Of a DNA stretch of 64,000 nt, positions 11,650 to 24,300 are shown piece by piece. The number at the start of each line of letters is the position of its first letter. Position 1 is the first letter of the stretch. Under the pieces are notes generated by a model that ran no database searches, was not told the DNA's origin, and saw only the letters and a program-made list of their open reading frames with translations. This DNA comes from Saxidomus purpurata (lineage: Eukaryota > Mollusca > Bivalvia > Venerida > Veneridae): the NCBI GenBank assembly GCA_022818135.1, contig JAFMSR010000001.1:9193534-9257533 (forward strand). The letters run 5' to 3'. Position numbers and translations under genes: made by a program.

Positions 11650-13285
11650 ACATGGAACGAAGTAATGAATCATGTATCTATTCCTTACTGTCTTTTGTCT
11701 AAGATCTGGTATCAATGTAGATCTCATTATTACATTCGACCAGCCCTTGTGGTACAGATCACAAATGGTCATAGGCATACAGCCTCACAGCAGTCCGATG
11801 TCGCAGATTGTTTGTCGTCTAGGTGGACTGCAAATCCAGATGAGTTTTCTTGGTATCATTGTAACAATTATATCTGACTCGGGTTTCAATAAGTTGTTAG
11901 AGACTACCTACGCAGAAAATGTAGTTCTACACATACTGTGTGGAAAGGCAATTATTAGAGCTATAAGGAGGTAGGGCATTTACTAGCAGAGAGAGTATTA
12001 TGTTCAACAAAAACTTAAGAACATGCGACAGCTTGTTAAAAATAAAAATCTGCCTTGCGATGAACTAGGTGTGAATGCTATTGAATGTCACGGTAGCACA
12101 ATTAATGTAGCCGATATTGAAGACGTGGCCAACTATTTGAGTGGTTCAGTGATAAATAGCCTTGCATCAAATAATGAAAATTGCATTCCCAGTGAAAACC
12201 CAAATGTAGCAGGCATTGAATCAGACAAGAATGATTGCTATCAACCAATAGCTGCAAGTAGCAATGGAAGATATTGATAGGTTGTTAGCTGCAAAAGCAG
12301 ACTTAGACTCTGTAGTGAATTCATCAAGAGTTGAACAATATAAAATGGCAAAGCATAATGCGGTAGTAAACATGAAAGTAGAACTACCAAATTAGGGTTT
12401 GAATATTTCCAATTGTGAGACAGTTTGAAATGACTAAATAATGGACAAACGTACTTATCTTACAGTCCATATTTGAAATTCTCCCACTGTAGCGAATGGC
12501 TACAATGCATATGCAAAAATCTACTAACATTTATCTGAAAAAGATGCTGGATTAACAAACCAAACATCCTCAAGTTTACAAGAATTTTATGGAAAGCATG
12601 CATGCGGTTTGGCGGTCTGACATATACTGAGCTGGGTTATCAACGGACTTGATCATAGAACAGATGCTGAAGCGCAGTGTTCAATACTGTCCAATACTTG
12701 ACAAGAGGAAGTGGAATGGAAGAGGCTCAGAGGACACAGTGGATTTTATATCGTCAAACTTGTTAAGAAATGAATTACAAAATGCAGAAAAGGGGCTAAT
12801 CAAGTAAGAGTAGAAATAATGCTGATGTTCAAAATGTTTTATGTCTTGTGAATGGAAACCTATTTACGGCAAAAGAATCAGTTAGAAGTATCGCTAGTGG
12901 AGTAGTGACAGGGAAGAGAATGGATGTGGACAAAGCACATGAAGTGGGTACATGTATAAGAATTGTTACAGTTATGGAAGGAAAGAAAGTGGAATTTTAA
13001 GTTTAGCAAAAAAGCTCAGGTTATCAATATTAAAGATTAGCGCCAGTTAACATGTGGGTAGCGATGAGTTGCAGTTCGATCCACAGCTTCCCTTTTGCTA
13101 ATATTAATTGTTGCTGCCCAAGGAGATGTGAAAAAATTCTTTAGTATGAGTTGTGCACCTACCCATGGCTACCAGCACTGTTTGAAAGTACACGACTACA
13201 ACAGCAAGGTAACAAGAACAGTTTGTAAAACACGTATTGATGACATGACATTCATGCAAAACCCGAACTATGCAAGTTTTTAAAG
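11650..13285 (+). pseudogene. Decayed gene of an unnamed repeat-associated protein family
   Basis: Pieces of one long protein appear in order on the + strand, broken by stops and frame changes. They are 'LIITFDQPLW' and 'QIVCRLGGLQIQMSFLG' (about 11715-11860), 'ETTYAENVVLHILCGKAIIR' (to 11960), 'MAKHNAVVNMKVELP' (12345-12395), 'KNFMESMHAVWRSDIY' then a stop in place of Trp and 'AGLSTDLIIEQML' (12580-12670), 'NVLCLVNGNLFTAKES' (12825-12890) and 'FDPQL' plus 'LIVAAQGDVKKFF' (13080-13145). From memory, similar uncharacterised proteins with these phrases are multicopy in mollusc and cnidarian genomes. I cannot name a domain or function. The many lesions and the repeat-rich setting suggest a dead transposon-borne or retrocopied gene. 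Confidence 0.55.
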
Positions 13286-13419
13286 TATCAGTCAAATAAT
13301 TCTTTTCGCTTTAAACAATTTATTTTTTTTTAAATGTATTTTAAGTAACAGTAAACTTGACCCCCCGCCCTAAAAAAACAATTTAAAAATTACAATTGTT
13401 TTTTAAAATCTTTTTTTAG

Positions 13420-14345
13420 TAACAGTGACCTAGACCTCGACCCTAGTGATCGCAATGCAGTCTTAAGCTTCCTCTGCACGCAAGTTACCTACACACTAAG
13501 TTTTATTTTAATTGGTCACTCCTTACTCGAGTTATTGAGCGGAAAGCATTTTTTATTTTAGTTGCAGTGAATTTGACCCCAAATGACCCCAAAAGTGACC
13601 CAAAATAACATCCCAAGCTCTTCTCCCCGCCAGCGACCCACACACTAAGTTTCATTGTAATTGGTCACTCCTTACTAAATTTATTGAGCAGAAACCAAAT
13701 GTCTGACGCTCCGGAAACCATGCCACTATTCCGGGTCACCGTGAATTTGACCTTTGGCCTCTACTGACCTCAAAATCAATAGAGGTCATCTACTGGTCAT
13801 GACAATCCACCAAATCAAGTTTCAAGATCTTAGACCCAAGTGTTCTCGAGTTATCGTCCGAAAACCGTTCTACGATTCCCGGTCATTGTGACCTTGATCT
13901 TTGACCTACTAACCTCAGAATCGATAGGGGTCATCTGCTGGTCATGACCAACTTCCACATTAAGTTTCAAAATGCTAGGCCCAAGTGTTCTCAAGTTATC
14001 GTCCGGAAACCGTTTCACTATTCAGAGTCACAGTGACCTTGACCTTTGACCTACTGACCTCAAAAATAATAGGGGTCTTCTTCTGGTCATGAATAACCTC
14101 CACATCAAGTTTCAAGAGACTAGGATAAAGCGTATATGAAAAAGCAATAAGGGGAGATAACTCGAAAATAGTGTGAGGTACGATTATGGCTCTTGGACAC
14201 TGCACTGCGTTTTAATGCTAAAATCAGATGGTCTAGAGCTCTAGATGTCGGTATTTGGTATGTAGCATTGTCCAGTAGACCTCTACAAAAAATGTTCAAA
14301 TCATGCCGCTGGGGTAAAAATTAACCACGCCCACTGGGGGGAGTC
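13420..14345. repeat. ~130-150 bp tandem repeat ('gaccttgacctttgacctac' family)
   Basis: Five or so units share 'gtgaccttgacctttgacct', 'aggggtcatctgctggtcat', 'caagtttcaagatct' and 'aagtgttctcaagttatcgt'. The last units merge at about 14200 into another dispersed fragment with 'catgccgctggggtaaaaatt'. Similar blocks are common in bivalve and gastropod DNA as far as I recall. There is no coding sequence. Confidence 0.65.
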
Positions 14346-14390
14346 CCTTGTCTGAATACAGAGTTATAGGATAAACCTATCTTCCAGTTA

Positions 14391-14915
14391 GGTCCTTAAG
14401 CAACCAGCAGTTTACCAAGCAACCAGTGACTTCCCTAGTAACGAGTGACTTCCCAAAGCAACCAGTGACATCACATTGGAACACGTTACTTTCTTCGCAA
14501 CAACTGACTTTCTTAGCAACCAGTGACTCCCCCTAGCAAAGTGATTTCTTTAGCAACAATGTAGTTTTATAGCAACCAGTAACTTCCCCTAGCAACAAAT
14601 GACTTCCTTAGCGACCAGTGACATCCCCTAGCAACGAGTGACCTCCCAAGCAACAATTAACTTCCTTTGCAACATTTTAGTCACTAGCAGTCAATGACTT
14701 CCCCAAGCAACCAATGACTTCCCCTAGCAACGAGTGACTTCCATAGCAACCTGTAGCAACACCTTGCCACCAATGGCTTTATTAGCCATCATTGACGTCC
14801 TAAGCAACTAGCAACAGTTATGTTTGTATATCACTGACTTTTCAATACTGACCAACTATTCCCTTAGCAACCAGTGACTTTCCCAAGCAACCAGTGCCTT
14901 CCTTAGGTTAGAATA
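14391..14915. repeat. 'tagcaaccagtgacttccc' minisatellite, about 23 units
   Basis: A degenerate 20-23 base unit is repeated for about 520 bases. It is the same unit as at 1-160. The two blocks lie in different settings (last intron of A; upstream of B), so they are either dispersed copies or remnants of the gene duplication. Confidence 0.8.
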
Positions 14916-15808
14916 CTGGCACTAAGGGGGTATGTCTGGGACGGGCTTTTGTTCAAACTGTAAATACGCGTGAGGGACGTTTCTCTACTTAAAATCGTAT
15001 ATGGCTTTACTTGAAATTATTCATTATCTATTTAACGGGAGAGGGTAGTTTCTGTTCCCTGCCGCTGCGGATAGTAAAATCTTCCCTACTTGGCGAATGG
15101 GCCGTAGCTGTGGCAGCCATTCGAAAATTTAAAAAAAAGCAGATTTGTTACAAGTTTTTAAAGGTAGTTAAACGTGAATATCAAACAAAAAGTTTATGTA
15201 AAAAAACTCCTTCATATAAAACGGTAATTTAAATCTCAATCTTTGAACTATTTGAAAAATCAAGTTTTAACAGGCCATATATACGCCCTTAATTTTCTTT
15301 ACCGATATTTCCCACTCGTAGGTTTGTTTACATAACCTCTGGAATCCCATAACCATCAAGATTCGACATGCATAACCTCATAATTCTTTCGATTTTATGT
15401 CTCCGCGAAACAGAAGCGTTTTCGTTGAATTTGTAGTTATTTTTATCACGGCTTAACTGCGGGATATTGACACTACAATTACAGTTATTTTATTAGCTAA
15501 TTTCTACCTACGTTTTAAGTGTCGGTGATGAATGTGATTTCGGCTTGAAAGTTAAGTGTTTTTACGAATTATTACTTGCGTATTTAAATAGTTATGAAAA
15601 AAGAAAGAAACTTACATAAAATGATATCGAAAGTAGATTAATGGAAATCTTATATTTTTCTATTGTTATTTGTTATTATGTTAGTTTAACCGTTCAACTA
15701 TTTGTATTCAGTAGTGAGGAAGTAACGGATTGTTTCTCGTGTTGTAAACTGTTTACATTAGGTACCCGCCAAGATTGTATTTCATTTGCTATGATAAAAA
15801 CGCATAGA
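14916..15808. other. Unassigned AT-rich stretch
   Basis: No family exon, protein domain or repeat structure is evident. The sequence 'ttctttcgattttatg' near 15386 loosely resembles the interferon-response-like motifs upstream of C and D, but no second motif follows at the same spacing. Confidence 0.35.
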
Positions 15809-16883
15809 GGTATCTGATATCTATGGTGGCATATTTCTGCCACCACATAACCACTTAATTATCACGTTATATTAACTAGTTAGTCTCTTAATTATCATGA
15901 TAAATATCTGATTAACGCGTTATTTTTTATGTTAACAGATACTTATGTCAACACAAAAAAGTGTATGTTACTGCCCACTACTGCCAACAGATACCTACAT
16001 AATGATATTTTAGATATCTATTAAGTGGTTAACGTGTTATGTAACTAGTTAGTGAGATATGTATCGTGATAATTATGTCGTTAACTAGTTATGTAACTAG
16101 TTAATCAGATAATTAACGCGATAATTGTGTCGTTATCTAGTTATGTAACTAGTTAGTCTGATAAGTATCGTGATAAGTATGTGGTTAACTAGTTATGTAA
16201 GTAGTTAGATAGATAAGTATCGTGATAACTATGTGGTTAACTAGTTATGTAACTTGTTAATCAGATAATTAACACGATAATTATCTGATTTACTAGTTAC
16301 GTAACTAGTTAACCACATAATTATCACGATACTTATCTGACTTACTAGTTGCATAACTAGTTAATCACATAATTATCACGATACTTATTAACTAGTTAGT
16401 GAGATAAGTATCGTGATAATTATGTGGTTAACTAGTTATGTAAGTAGTTAATCACATAATTAACACGATACTTATCTGACTAACTAGTTACATAACTAGT
16501 TAACGACATAATTATCACGATATTTATCTGACTAACTAGTTACATAACTAGTTAACCACATAATTATCACGATACTTATCTGATTAACTAGTTAAGGACA
16601 TAAATCACGATACTTATCTGACTAACTAGTTACATAACACGTTAACCACTTAATAGAATCTAAAAATCATTATGTAGGTATCTGTTGTCAGTAGTGGGCA
16701 GTAACATACACTTTTTGTGTTGACATAAGTATCTGTTAACATAAAGATTAACGCGTTAATCAGATATTTATCATGATAAATAAGTGACTAACTAGTTAAT
16801 ATAACGTGATAACTAGTTAATATAACGTGATAATTAAGTGTTTATGTGGTGGCAGAATTATGCCACCATAGATATCAGATACC
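15809..16883. mobile_element. 1.07-kb foldback palindrome
   Basis: The block begins 'ggtatctgatatctatggtg' and ends with its reverse complement. Outer arms of about 240 bases match with only scattered differences, including a shared 'gtgtatgttactgcccacta' and 'attaagtggttaacgtgtta'. The centre is a series of short units containing about twenty 'actagt' sites that also read in opposite orientation on the two sides. The right arm has a small extra duplication of 'aactagttaatataacgtg'. Near each end lies a mini-hairpin, 'tggtggca' with 'tgccacca'. There is no open frame. This matches a foldback-type non-autonomous DNA element; I saw no clear target duplication. Confidence 0.8.
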
Positions 16884-18279
16884 ATTGTGATTTAGTTCTC
16901 TATATAAGAAATCGCGAGAGTGGAGCAAATGGGTTCCGGTGGATAGTCGTACATACCACAGAGTGATTTTGTCTGTAACTAGACTAACTAATTTGTTAAG
17001 TATGAGCTGTGAAGAATAAATAATGAAGTTTTAACTATTAATTAATGTGAATGAAGTATGAACTTCGAAGTGAGAAGTACAGTCTCTAGCGATTACCAAA
17101 GGTACTTACTGTAGGTGGCTGCTATAGACAGGTGACAACTATATCAAGGTGTCAACATTCATGTCGAACGTATGTCGTAAAATCTGGTGGTAAGCGAATT
17201 ATCTAGATCATAATTTATTCATAAAACAGGCTTTCAAAACATTTCCGATAAGAAATCACACGAAGGTACTACATAAAAACTCCTTTGAATAACTTCATAC
17301 TTAACATTTTACTGCTTGTCATTTTGTTGAAAGTGTTATAATAATTAGATTATTCTCATTGTGTGATATTTCAAGATTGTGTGACACATTACATAGAATT
17401 GGTGTTCCGTAGATTCTTATAATAGATTATTTCACATGACAAAAAAAGCATGGCGTGAGCTGAAAAACAGGCAATAATCGGTGGAATTTGAATAAGTAAG
17501 CACACTGATTCACTCTCGTGCTCGCGAGCACTTCACCAGGACGTGAAACGGCTTTAATAACTTTTTGTTGATTAAGATACAAACTTGAAATAATGATTAG
17601 ATGATACATAACTTAGGTACATAACTTGGCCACATCTTACATGTGGTTAATTAATTCAAAACACATAAAATATAGCTTACCGGGTGGAAGTCCCCCCCAC
17701 ACACACACACACACTCCCGACATTTTATTTCTTACCAGCTAACATTGGTTTCAATTTAAGTAAACTAGAAACCACTGAACGAGTTATCCCCTATATTTCC
17801 CCCTATGGTCGTTGTAGCGCACATTGCGTCATTTTATCTGGCGGCTGACCGCGTTTGACAGAGTCACGCTATATACAGAATCATTATATCATATAAGGAT
17901 TTTTGTCCGCCTTACACAAGGATGACATCACGCTACATCAAGTGACCGCTAATGCAAGTTAGACTGTATGAACTATGAAGTAGTGTGACGTATGAAGTAA
18001 CGTAACTGATATCTCCAATAGCGACCTTTCATAATACTATTGTTGACAGAGAGCCAACATTTCTCAGGTAAAGTTAAGCTTAAGGCCAATTTATTTATCT
18101 GAAATACCCTCTTTTTAGTAGAGAATAAATTTTGTGGAATGCAAACAAAAGATATGATTTATGACCTTTATGAAATTTATGAAACCAAGTTTGAAAATCA
18201 ATGATTTATGTATATAATTAAATATAGTTAGTAATACATGTATATATGAGGCATTCATCTTCTATAAGAAACATCCAAG
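16884..18279. other. Upstream region of gene B
   Basis: No gene is supported. A short (CA)n run lies at about 17692-17714. The TATA-like 'tatatatga' at 18241 is close to the start codon but is not specific enough to call a promoter. Confidence 0.35.
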
Positions 18280-18360
18280 ATGGGGAACACAATCAATGTG
18301 AAGCATAGCGAGGAAACGGAAACGCTCGAAGTTACCGACAAGCTTATAAGAGATTTTCAG
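18280..18360 (+). CDS. Gene B exon 1
   Basis: 27 codons from the first ATG to the donor 'cag|gtagcg', phase 0. The product starts MGNTINVKHSEETETLEV. Gene C exon 1 has the same length and a near-identical start (MGNTINVKLKEETEMFEI), which fixes this ATG. Gly2 with a small residue at 3-5 and Lys at 8 is compatible with N-myristoylation, though Asn replaces the preferred Ser/Thr at position 6. Confidence 0.85.
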
Positions 18361-21300
18361 GTAGCGGGTTTATTGTATTCATCTATATTGTTGAAATGAG
18401 ACATTGATAATTATAATAACCATTTAAACTGACAAATGTTTTATTAGGTAAAAATAATAGTCCTGCCCTGAAATAAAACTTTCATCTGCATATATGATAC
18501 AGTAAGTACTTATTTTAAGCAACTGATATTGAAACAACTAACAAGACAATGATTTTACAATTTTATGCTACCTTTCAGTGTAGATTTCCATCTTATCAGA
18601 ATAACATATTATAGTTAAATCATTTTCGTCTGTTTTCCCTCTCCTTTTTAGCATTTTAACAGTTATAGTCTCTCTGTGCACAATGTCATTGTTTTCATCT
18701 TTAAAGACTTGAAAAGATAATAAACATGCAATTTTAAAGCGAAGGATGGGATAAATTGTAAGGACTTACTTCAGATATGATAGTTTGAAAATCTACAAGA
18801 TAAACCTTCATGAATTTTCCCGCAATGTTAAGATCTTGATGTCCCATTTATACAATTTGCACTCTGCTTGTTTATTCATACCATTTATCTTTTTGAGCTT
18901 AAAGTTTGAACTTTATCAATGTACTGTTATCATGGTTCTACATTGTATCCTGAACACTTGAATAAAATCATTTGTATTGTCTCTAAAAATTTCTGCTATA
19001 GGTTAGTCTGAACTTTATATACATTTTTGTATAAGGCTATTTTTCTCGACGACAGACTTCTTTTAAAATGTGCATTTAAGTCAATGAATGGGTATTTCGT
19101 ATTCATGGGGCATTCGAAACGTTGGCTTTTAGGCCTCTTATGTTTTAATGTAGCAATGATGAGCACTCATTTGCGAGCGGGGCAGGCAGGCTTATAATTT
19201 ATGGTTTTTTTTCCAGTATCACATAAATCTAGTTGACCGTTCCATAGTGGGTTTCGCTAGATCAATAGACTCGATGAGATCGTCTTGTGCAGTATTCAAG
19301 AGGGACACGGACGCAGTTGGTTAGAATTTATTTATCATTTTTTAATACACCTGCTTTTGTACTGTAAATCATCGTCTGCAAAAGTTATGTCAGAATGAAG
19401 CGGAAGTACATGTACTTGTTAGCGAGTGTCAACAAAGTGCAGATATGGGACAAATTCTTTGGTAATACTTGTAAATAGAGATGTAATTTCACAGGCTGTA
19501 AATTTACTGGAAATACCTGTCATTAAACAAAAACGGCAATGGAATGTTAAATAAATGCTATGTTTTGTTTTGTTTTCTACTTAAGTGAATGGCCATCCTG
19601 TAAATAAAGACCAGCGCGTTAAAAACATTGCATGCACTCTCCATTTTTAGTTTACACAAGTTTGGTTGAAGATCAACTTTCAACCTAGTATGTACATGTA
19701 TCTTCAATGAGTGGTCTTTGTTCATGGATTTGACTATACTATGATGAATCGTCTAGATATTTTGACATTCAAAATATTTCTGTTTTTCTACTGCCTTTAA
19801 TTGAAACGTCTAAACGATTTAGCTGAACTGCCTTCTGCGGAAAATAAAATGTTTGTTTTTATATTTTGGCCTTACACTGTTACTGTATTTGATATATTGT
19901 AATTTTTCTATTCCCTTTCATATTCTATGAAAACCCTTCATATATATTTGCACATATATCTAGTGCATATTAAAATGCATATGGTATTGAATGGTTATTA
20001 ACTAGTTGCTTTCTTTATCTGATTCAGATGTAGACGTAAGCAATGGTAAATATCTTCATGATGGCTCTGAAGCAGGATTTCTACTTGAAACAATAGACGT
20101 AAGATATGCGTAAACTAAATTAAAATATTGCTAACTTTCAAAATTGTATTATATTTTTAGAGTCTTCCAGTCACAGTACAGTGACGAATGTCTTATCTAT
20201 GTGTACCAATTCTCATATGTGTTTTTGTAGTTAGACAGTTATTGAATCAATGTGAGCATTAAAATACTTTTAATCATGGTGTTGTAGCTTCTTCACCAAG
20301 GCCCTTCATGTATAAGCGAGATCTGACAACGATGTTCTTACGAGATATATTAATTTTAAATTTATAACTTTCAGGATGTCGTATCAGATCACAAGTTTAT
20401 TGCTTTAGAATCCCTTAGTAGATTCTTCACTTTTATCCTCGACAATGGCAGTGGTAACTTCACATCTGATTCTGAAACGATGTTGTCTGTTGACAAATAC
20501 CGGCTTCAAAACAATTCAAATGGAGGACAGAACAAGAAGTACTACGATGCTCGTATTGAATCACTGCAGAATAAAGTTAAAACATTAATGAAAGATTATC
20601 AATCTGCGAAAGAAGACATTGAATTGTTTAACGAACGAGAGCTGTTGTATTTTGAAGAAAAACAAAATCTTAATCAGAAGAAAGAGGATTTGGAAAAAGA
20701 GACGGCGAAAATGAAGTTAGAGCTGAAGAAAAGATTGGATGCAAAAATCACAGTGGAACAAAGGAATGAAGAATTGAAAAATGAAATAAAAACTGTAAGG
20801 TGGTATGAAAAGAAAGCGCAGTCTCAAAAGGAAGAAAAAACGTTGGAAGTCAAAACATTAAATGAGAACATGGATAAATTAAATGCAGCATTCAACGAAT
20901 TTAAACGAAAGCATGAAGAAAGGACCAATGTTCTCACAAAAGATCTTGAACAAGAAAAGAGAGAGAAAGAAAATACTATAGAAAAACTCAGAGATGTGAA
21001 GGATGAAAAAAGACAATCTGAAGAGGAAAAGAAAGGCATTATCGAGAAAGTAAGTTTCATGGAAAACGATATCCAAAGACTTACAATAGATGTAAAGGAG
21101 AAGCAAATATATATAAAATCACTTGAAGAAAAACACAAAACGGAATTGGATGCCATTTTTAAAGAGAATATAGAACTTCAGCAAGACCTAAAGAAAAAAC
21201 AGACTAAAGCAGACGAAATGGAAGCAAGACTCCAATCGCTGCAAGAAGCGAACATAAATATATCTTTGATGGAAGCTCATATTACAGAATTTATGACAAC

Positions 21301-24300
21301 AACGACCGATGAAATCAAAACAATGAATGTAAATTTAAAAGAGAATCAGACATTAACAGGGTTTTTGAATAAAGAAAGGGAAGCAACTAGGGAAGCAAAA
21401 GAAGATTATGTGAGACAACTTGAAGCTCTGCATTACCAGAAAGAGGTAAACATACAACAGGAAAAAAAGATCAATGATCTCACAGATTGTCTGCAACAAG
21501 AACAGAGAGAGAAACAAGAAATCAGTAAAGAACTTGAGGATTTAAAGTATGGAAAAAGTCAATCTGAAGTGGAAAAGAAAAGTTTATTTGAGAAAGTCAG
21601 TTCATTAGAGAGTGAAATCGAAAATCTTACAGCAGGCGTAAAGGAAAATCAATTAGAGATAGAATCACGTGGCGAAAAGCACAGAACAGAAATGGATGCC
21701 ATTTTGAAGGAGAAGATAAAACTTCAGCAAGACCTTATAGAAAAAGAGACTAAAGCAGACGAAATGGACAAACGTCTTCAATCCCTGCAAAAAGCAAACA
21801 TAAATATGTCTTTGATGGAAGCTAAAATAACAGAATTTATGACAACAACGAACGATGAAATCAAAACAATTAATGCAAATTTAAAAGAGAATCAAACACT
21901 TTCAGGGTATTTGACAACAGAAATGGAAGCAACTAGGGAAGCAAACAAAGATTACGTGAAACAACTTGAAGCTCTGCATAAACAGAAAGAGGTAAACATA
22001 CAACAGGAAAAAAAGATCAATGAACTCACAGATTGTCTGCAACAAGAACAGAGAGAGAAACAAGAAATTAGTAAAGAACTTGAGGATTTAAAGTATGGAA
22101 AAAGTCAATCTGAAGTGGAAAAGAAAAGTTTATCCGAGAAAGTCAATTCATTAGAGAGTGAAATCCAAAATCTTAAAGAAGATGTAAAAAATAATCAAGC
22201 AGAGATACAATCATGTGGCGAAAAACACAGAACAGAAAAGGATGTCATTTGGAAGGAAAAGACAAAACTTCAGCAAGACCTTATCGAAAAAGAGACTAAA
22301 GCAGACGAAATGGACAAACGACTTCCATCACTGCTTAAAGCGACCATAAATTTGTCTTTAATGGAAGCGAAAATAGCAGAATTTATGACAACAATGACCG
22401 ATGAAATCAGAACAATGAATGCAAATTTAAAAGAGAATCATACACGTACAGATTTTTGGAATGAAGAAAGGGAAGCGAACAAAACAGATTTGAAACAACT
22501 TATAGAGGTAAAATCAGTTCAGCAACATCAGACAGAGTCAAGCCTACATCAGGAAGAAAGGATTAATGTACCCACAATATGTCTTGAACAAAGAGAGAGA
22601 GATGAAATTGGTCTTGTGATAGATGATTTAAAGGATCGGAAAAGACAACCTGAAGTGGAAAAGAAAGGTTCATTCGAGAAAGTCAATGCATTAGAGAGTG
22701 AAATTCAAAATCCTACAGCAGACGTTACGGAGAATCAAATACAGGTAGATTTAATTGAAGAAAAACACAGAACAGAAACAGGTACCATTTTGAAGGAGGA
22801 GACAAAACGTGCAGCTAGACTTTAAGGGAAAACAGACTAAAGTAGATAAAATTGAAACAAGATTGCAGTCGCTGCAAGAGGGAGACATAAAATTATCTTT
22901 GCTAGAGGCTAAAATAATCGACTTTATGACAAAGATTGACGAAGAAATCAAAACAATGAATACGAATTTAAAAGAACACCATGCTCTTACAAACTGCTTG
23001 GAAGATGAAAGGACAACAAACAAAGTATATGTGAAACAACTTGAAAAGTTAAAAGCACTTCAGCATCAAGAAGAAATTGAGAAAACGTCAAAAGACGCAG
23101 AGTTGTATCGCTTACAAAGAGAAATCATAGCTTTAACAGAAGATTCAACAAGTAGAAAAAAAGAGATAGAATCAGTTGAGAAAAAACACAAATATGAAAT
23201 GGATACATGCATTCAAGAGATCGAGAAAATGAAGCACGATAAGAAAGAACTGAAAGAGGTAACCGAAGAACAGGCCAACCAAATTAAATATCTGAATGTA
23301 CAGGAAATAGATTTAACTTCAAGACTGAAAAATGAGGCTGATACGAGATCGTCTTTAATGGAATCAAAAACAGCTGTCATCACTTCCTTAAAGGAAGACA
23401 TTGAGAGAATGAGTACAGAGTCTTCTGACTTAAAATTGTTACACGAAGCAGAGAGAAGCAGACTAGAACAATCACTTGAAAAGGTCAGCGACGAAAAAGA
23501 AGACTGTTTGAAACAGTTAAATGATCTTAAAGAAAAGCACAGTCTAAATTGCGATATCATCAGCAATTTGAACGATGAAATGAGTAAACTGCAAACAGAC
23601 ATTGAAGAAAAAGAGAAAGAAATAGAAATGCTTCAAATTAAATTAGAGTTAGCTTCGAGAAGAGTACTAAACGGTAAGTTCTCAAGTTATTAAGAATTGT
23701 TTATGCCTCAATAGTATTGGTCGGTTCGTAAACGAAAGGATTTACATGTGCTACTTTTTTGTTCAAATACAATGGATGCTAAGAATTAGGTATTGCGACC
23801 ACTTTTCGCGTTCCTTCCGTATTTCAACAGTTACCTCGGTAATCGTTTTAAAGGGAGCGGCATTTACTGAATCGTTATGATATTTAACAATAATATACAA
23901 TGTCTTAAGATAAAGATTGCACGTAGAACTAAGTTGTCATTTAGGATGGAAATAGTCGATATGTATAGCGGGTTGAATGCAGAAATTTGTTAATACTTCA
24001 GCATTCTTTTCTAGTAATTAACAAATCTTCATAAAACTTTATTTGGGTTTTCGTCGTTAATAACAGCTTGTCTACATTTGAATATATATGCAATCACAAT
24101 GCAAATCCCGGTTACACAATTTCTAATGCTCGGTTATATATTTGTAATGTTTAAACACCTAGAAAATTGAGAAAGTTTGAAGTTTCGTAGGTCTCGTGCT
24201 AAAGATGTCAAGTCTTTTCCTAAACAGATGGTCATTACTGCGCCTGTTTGATCATTTCAGGAGCAGATCATCATGATGCTGATAAATATTTCTATAATAC

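Noticed and set aside
20824..23602. Minus-strand Ser/Phe-rich frames opposite gene B exon 4, and similar ones opposite exon 4 of genes C and D
   Set aside because: They are mirror images of Lys/Glu-rich coiled-coil coding sequence.
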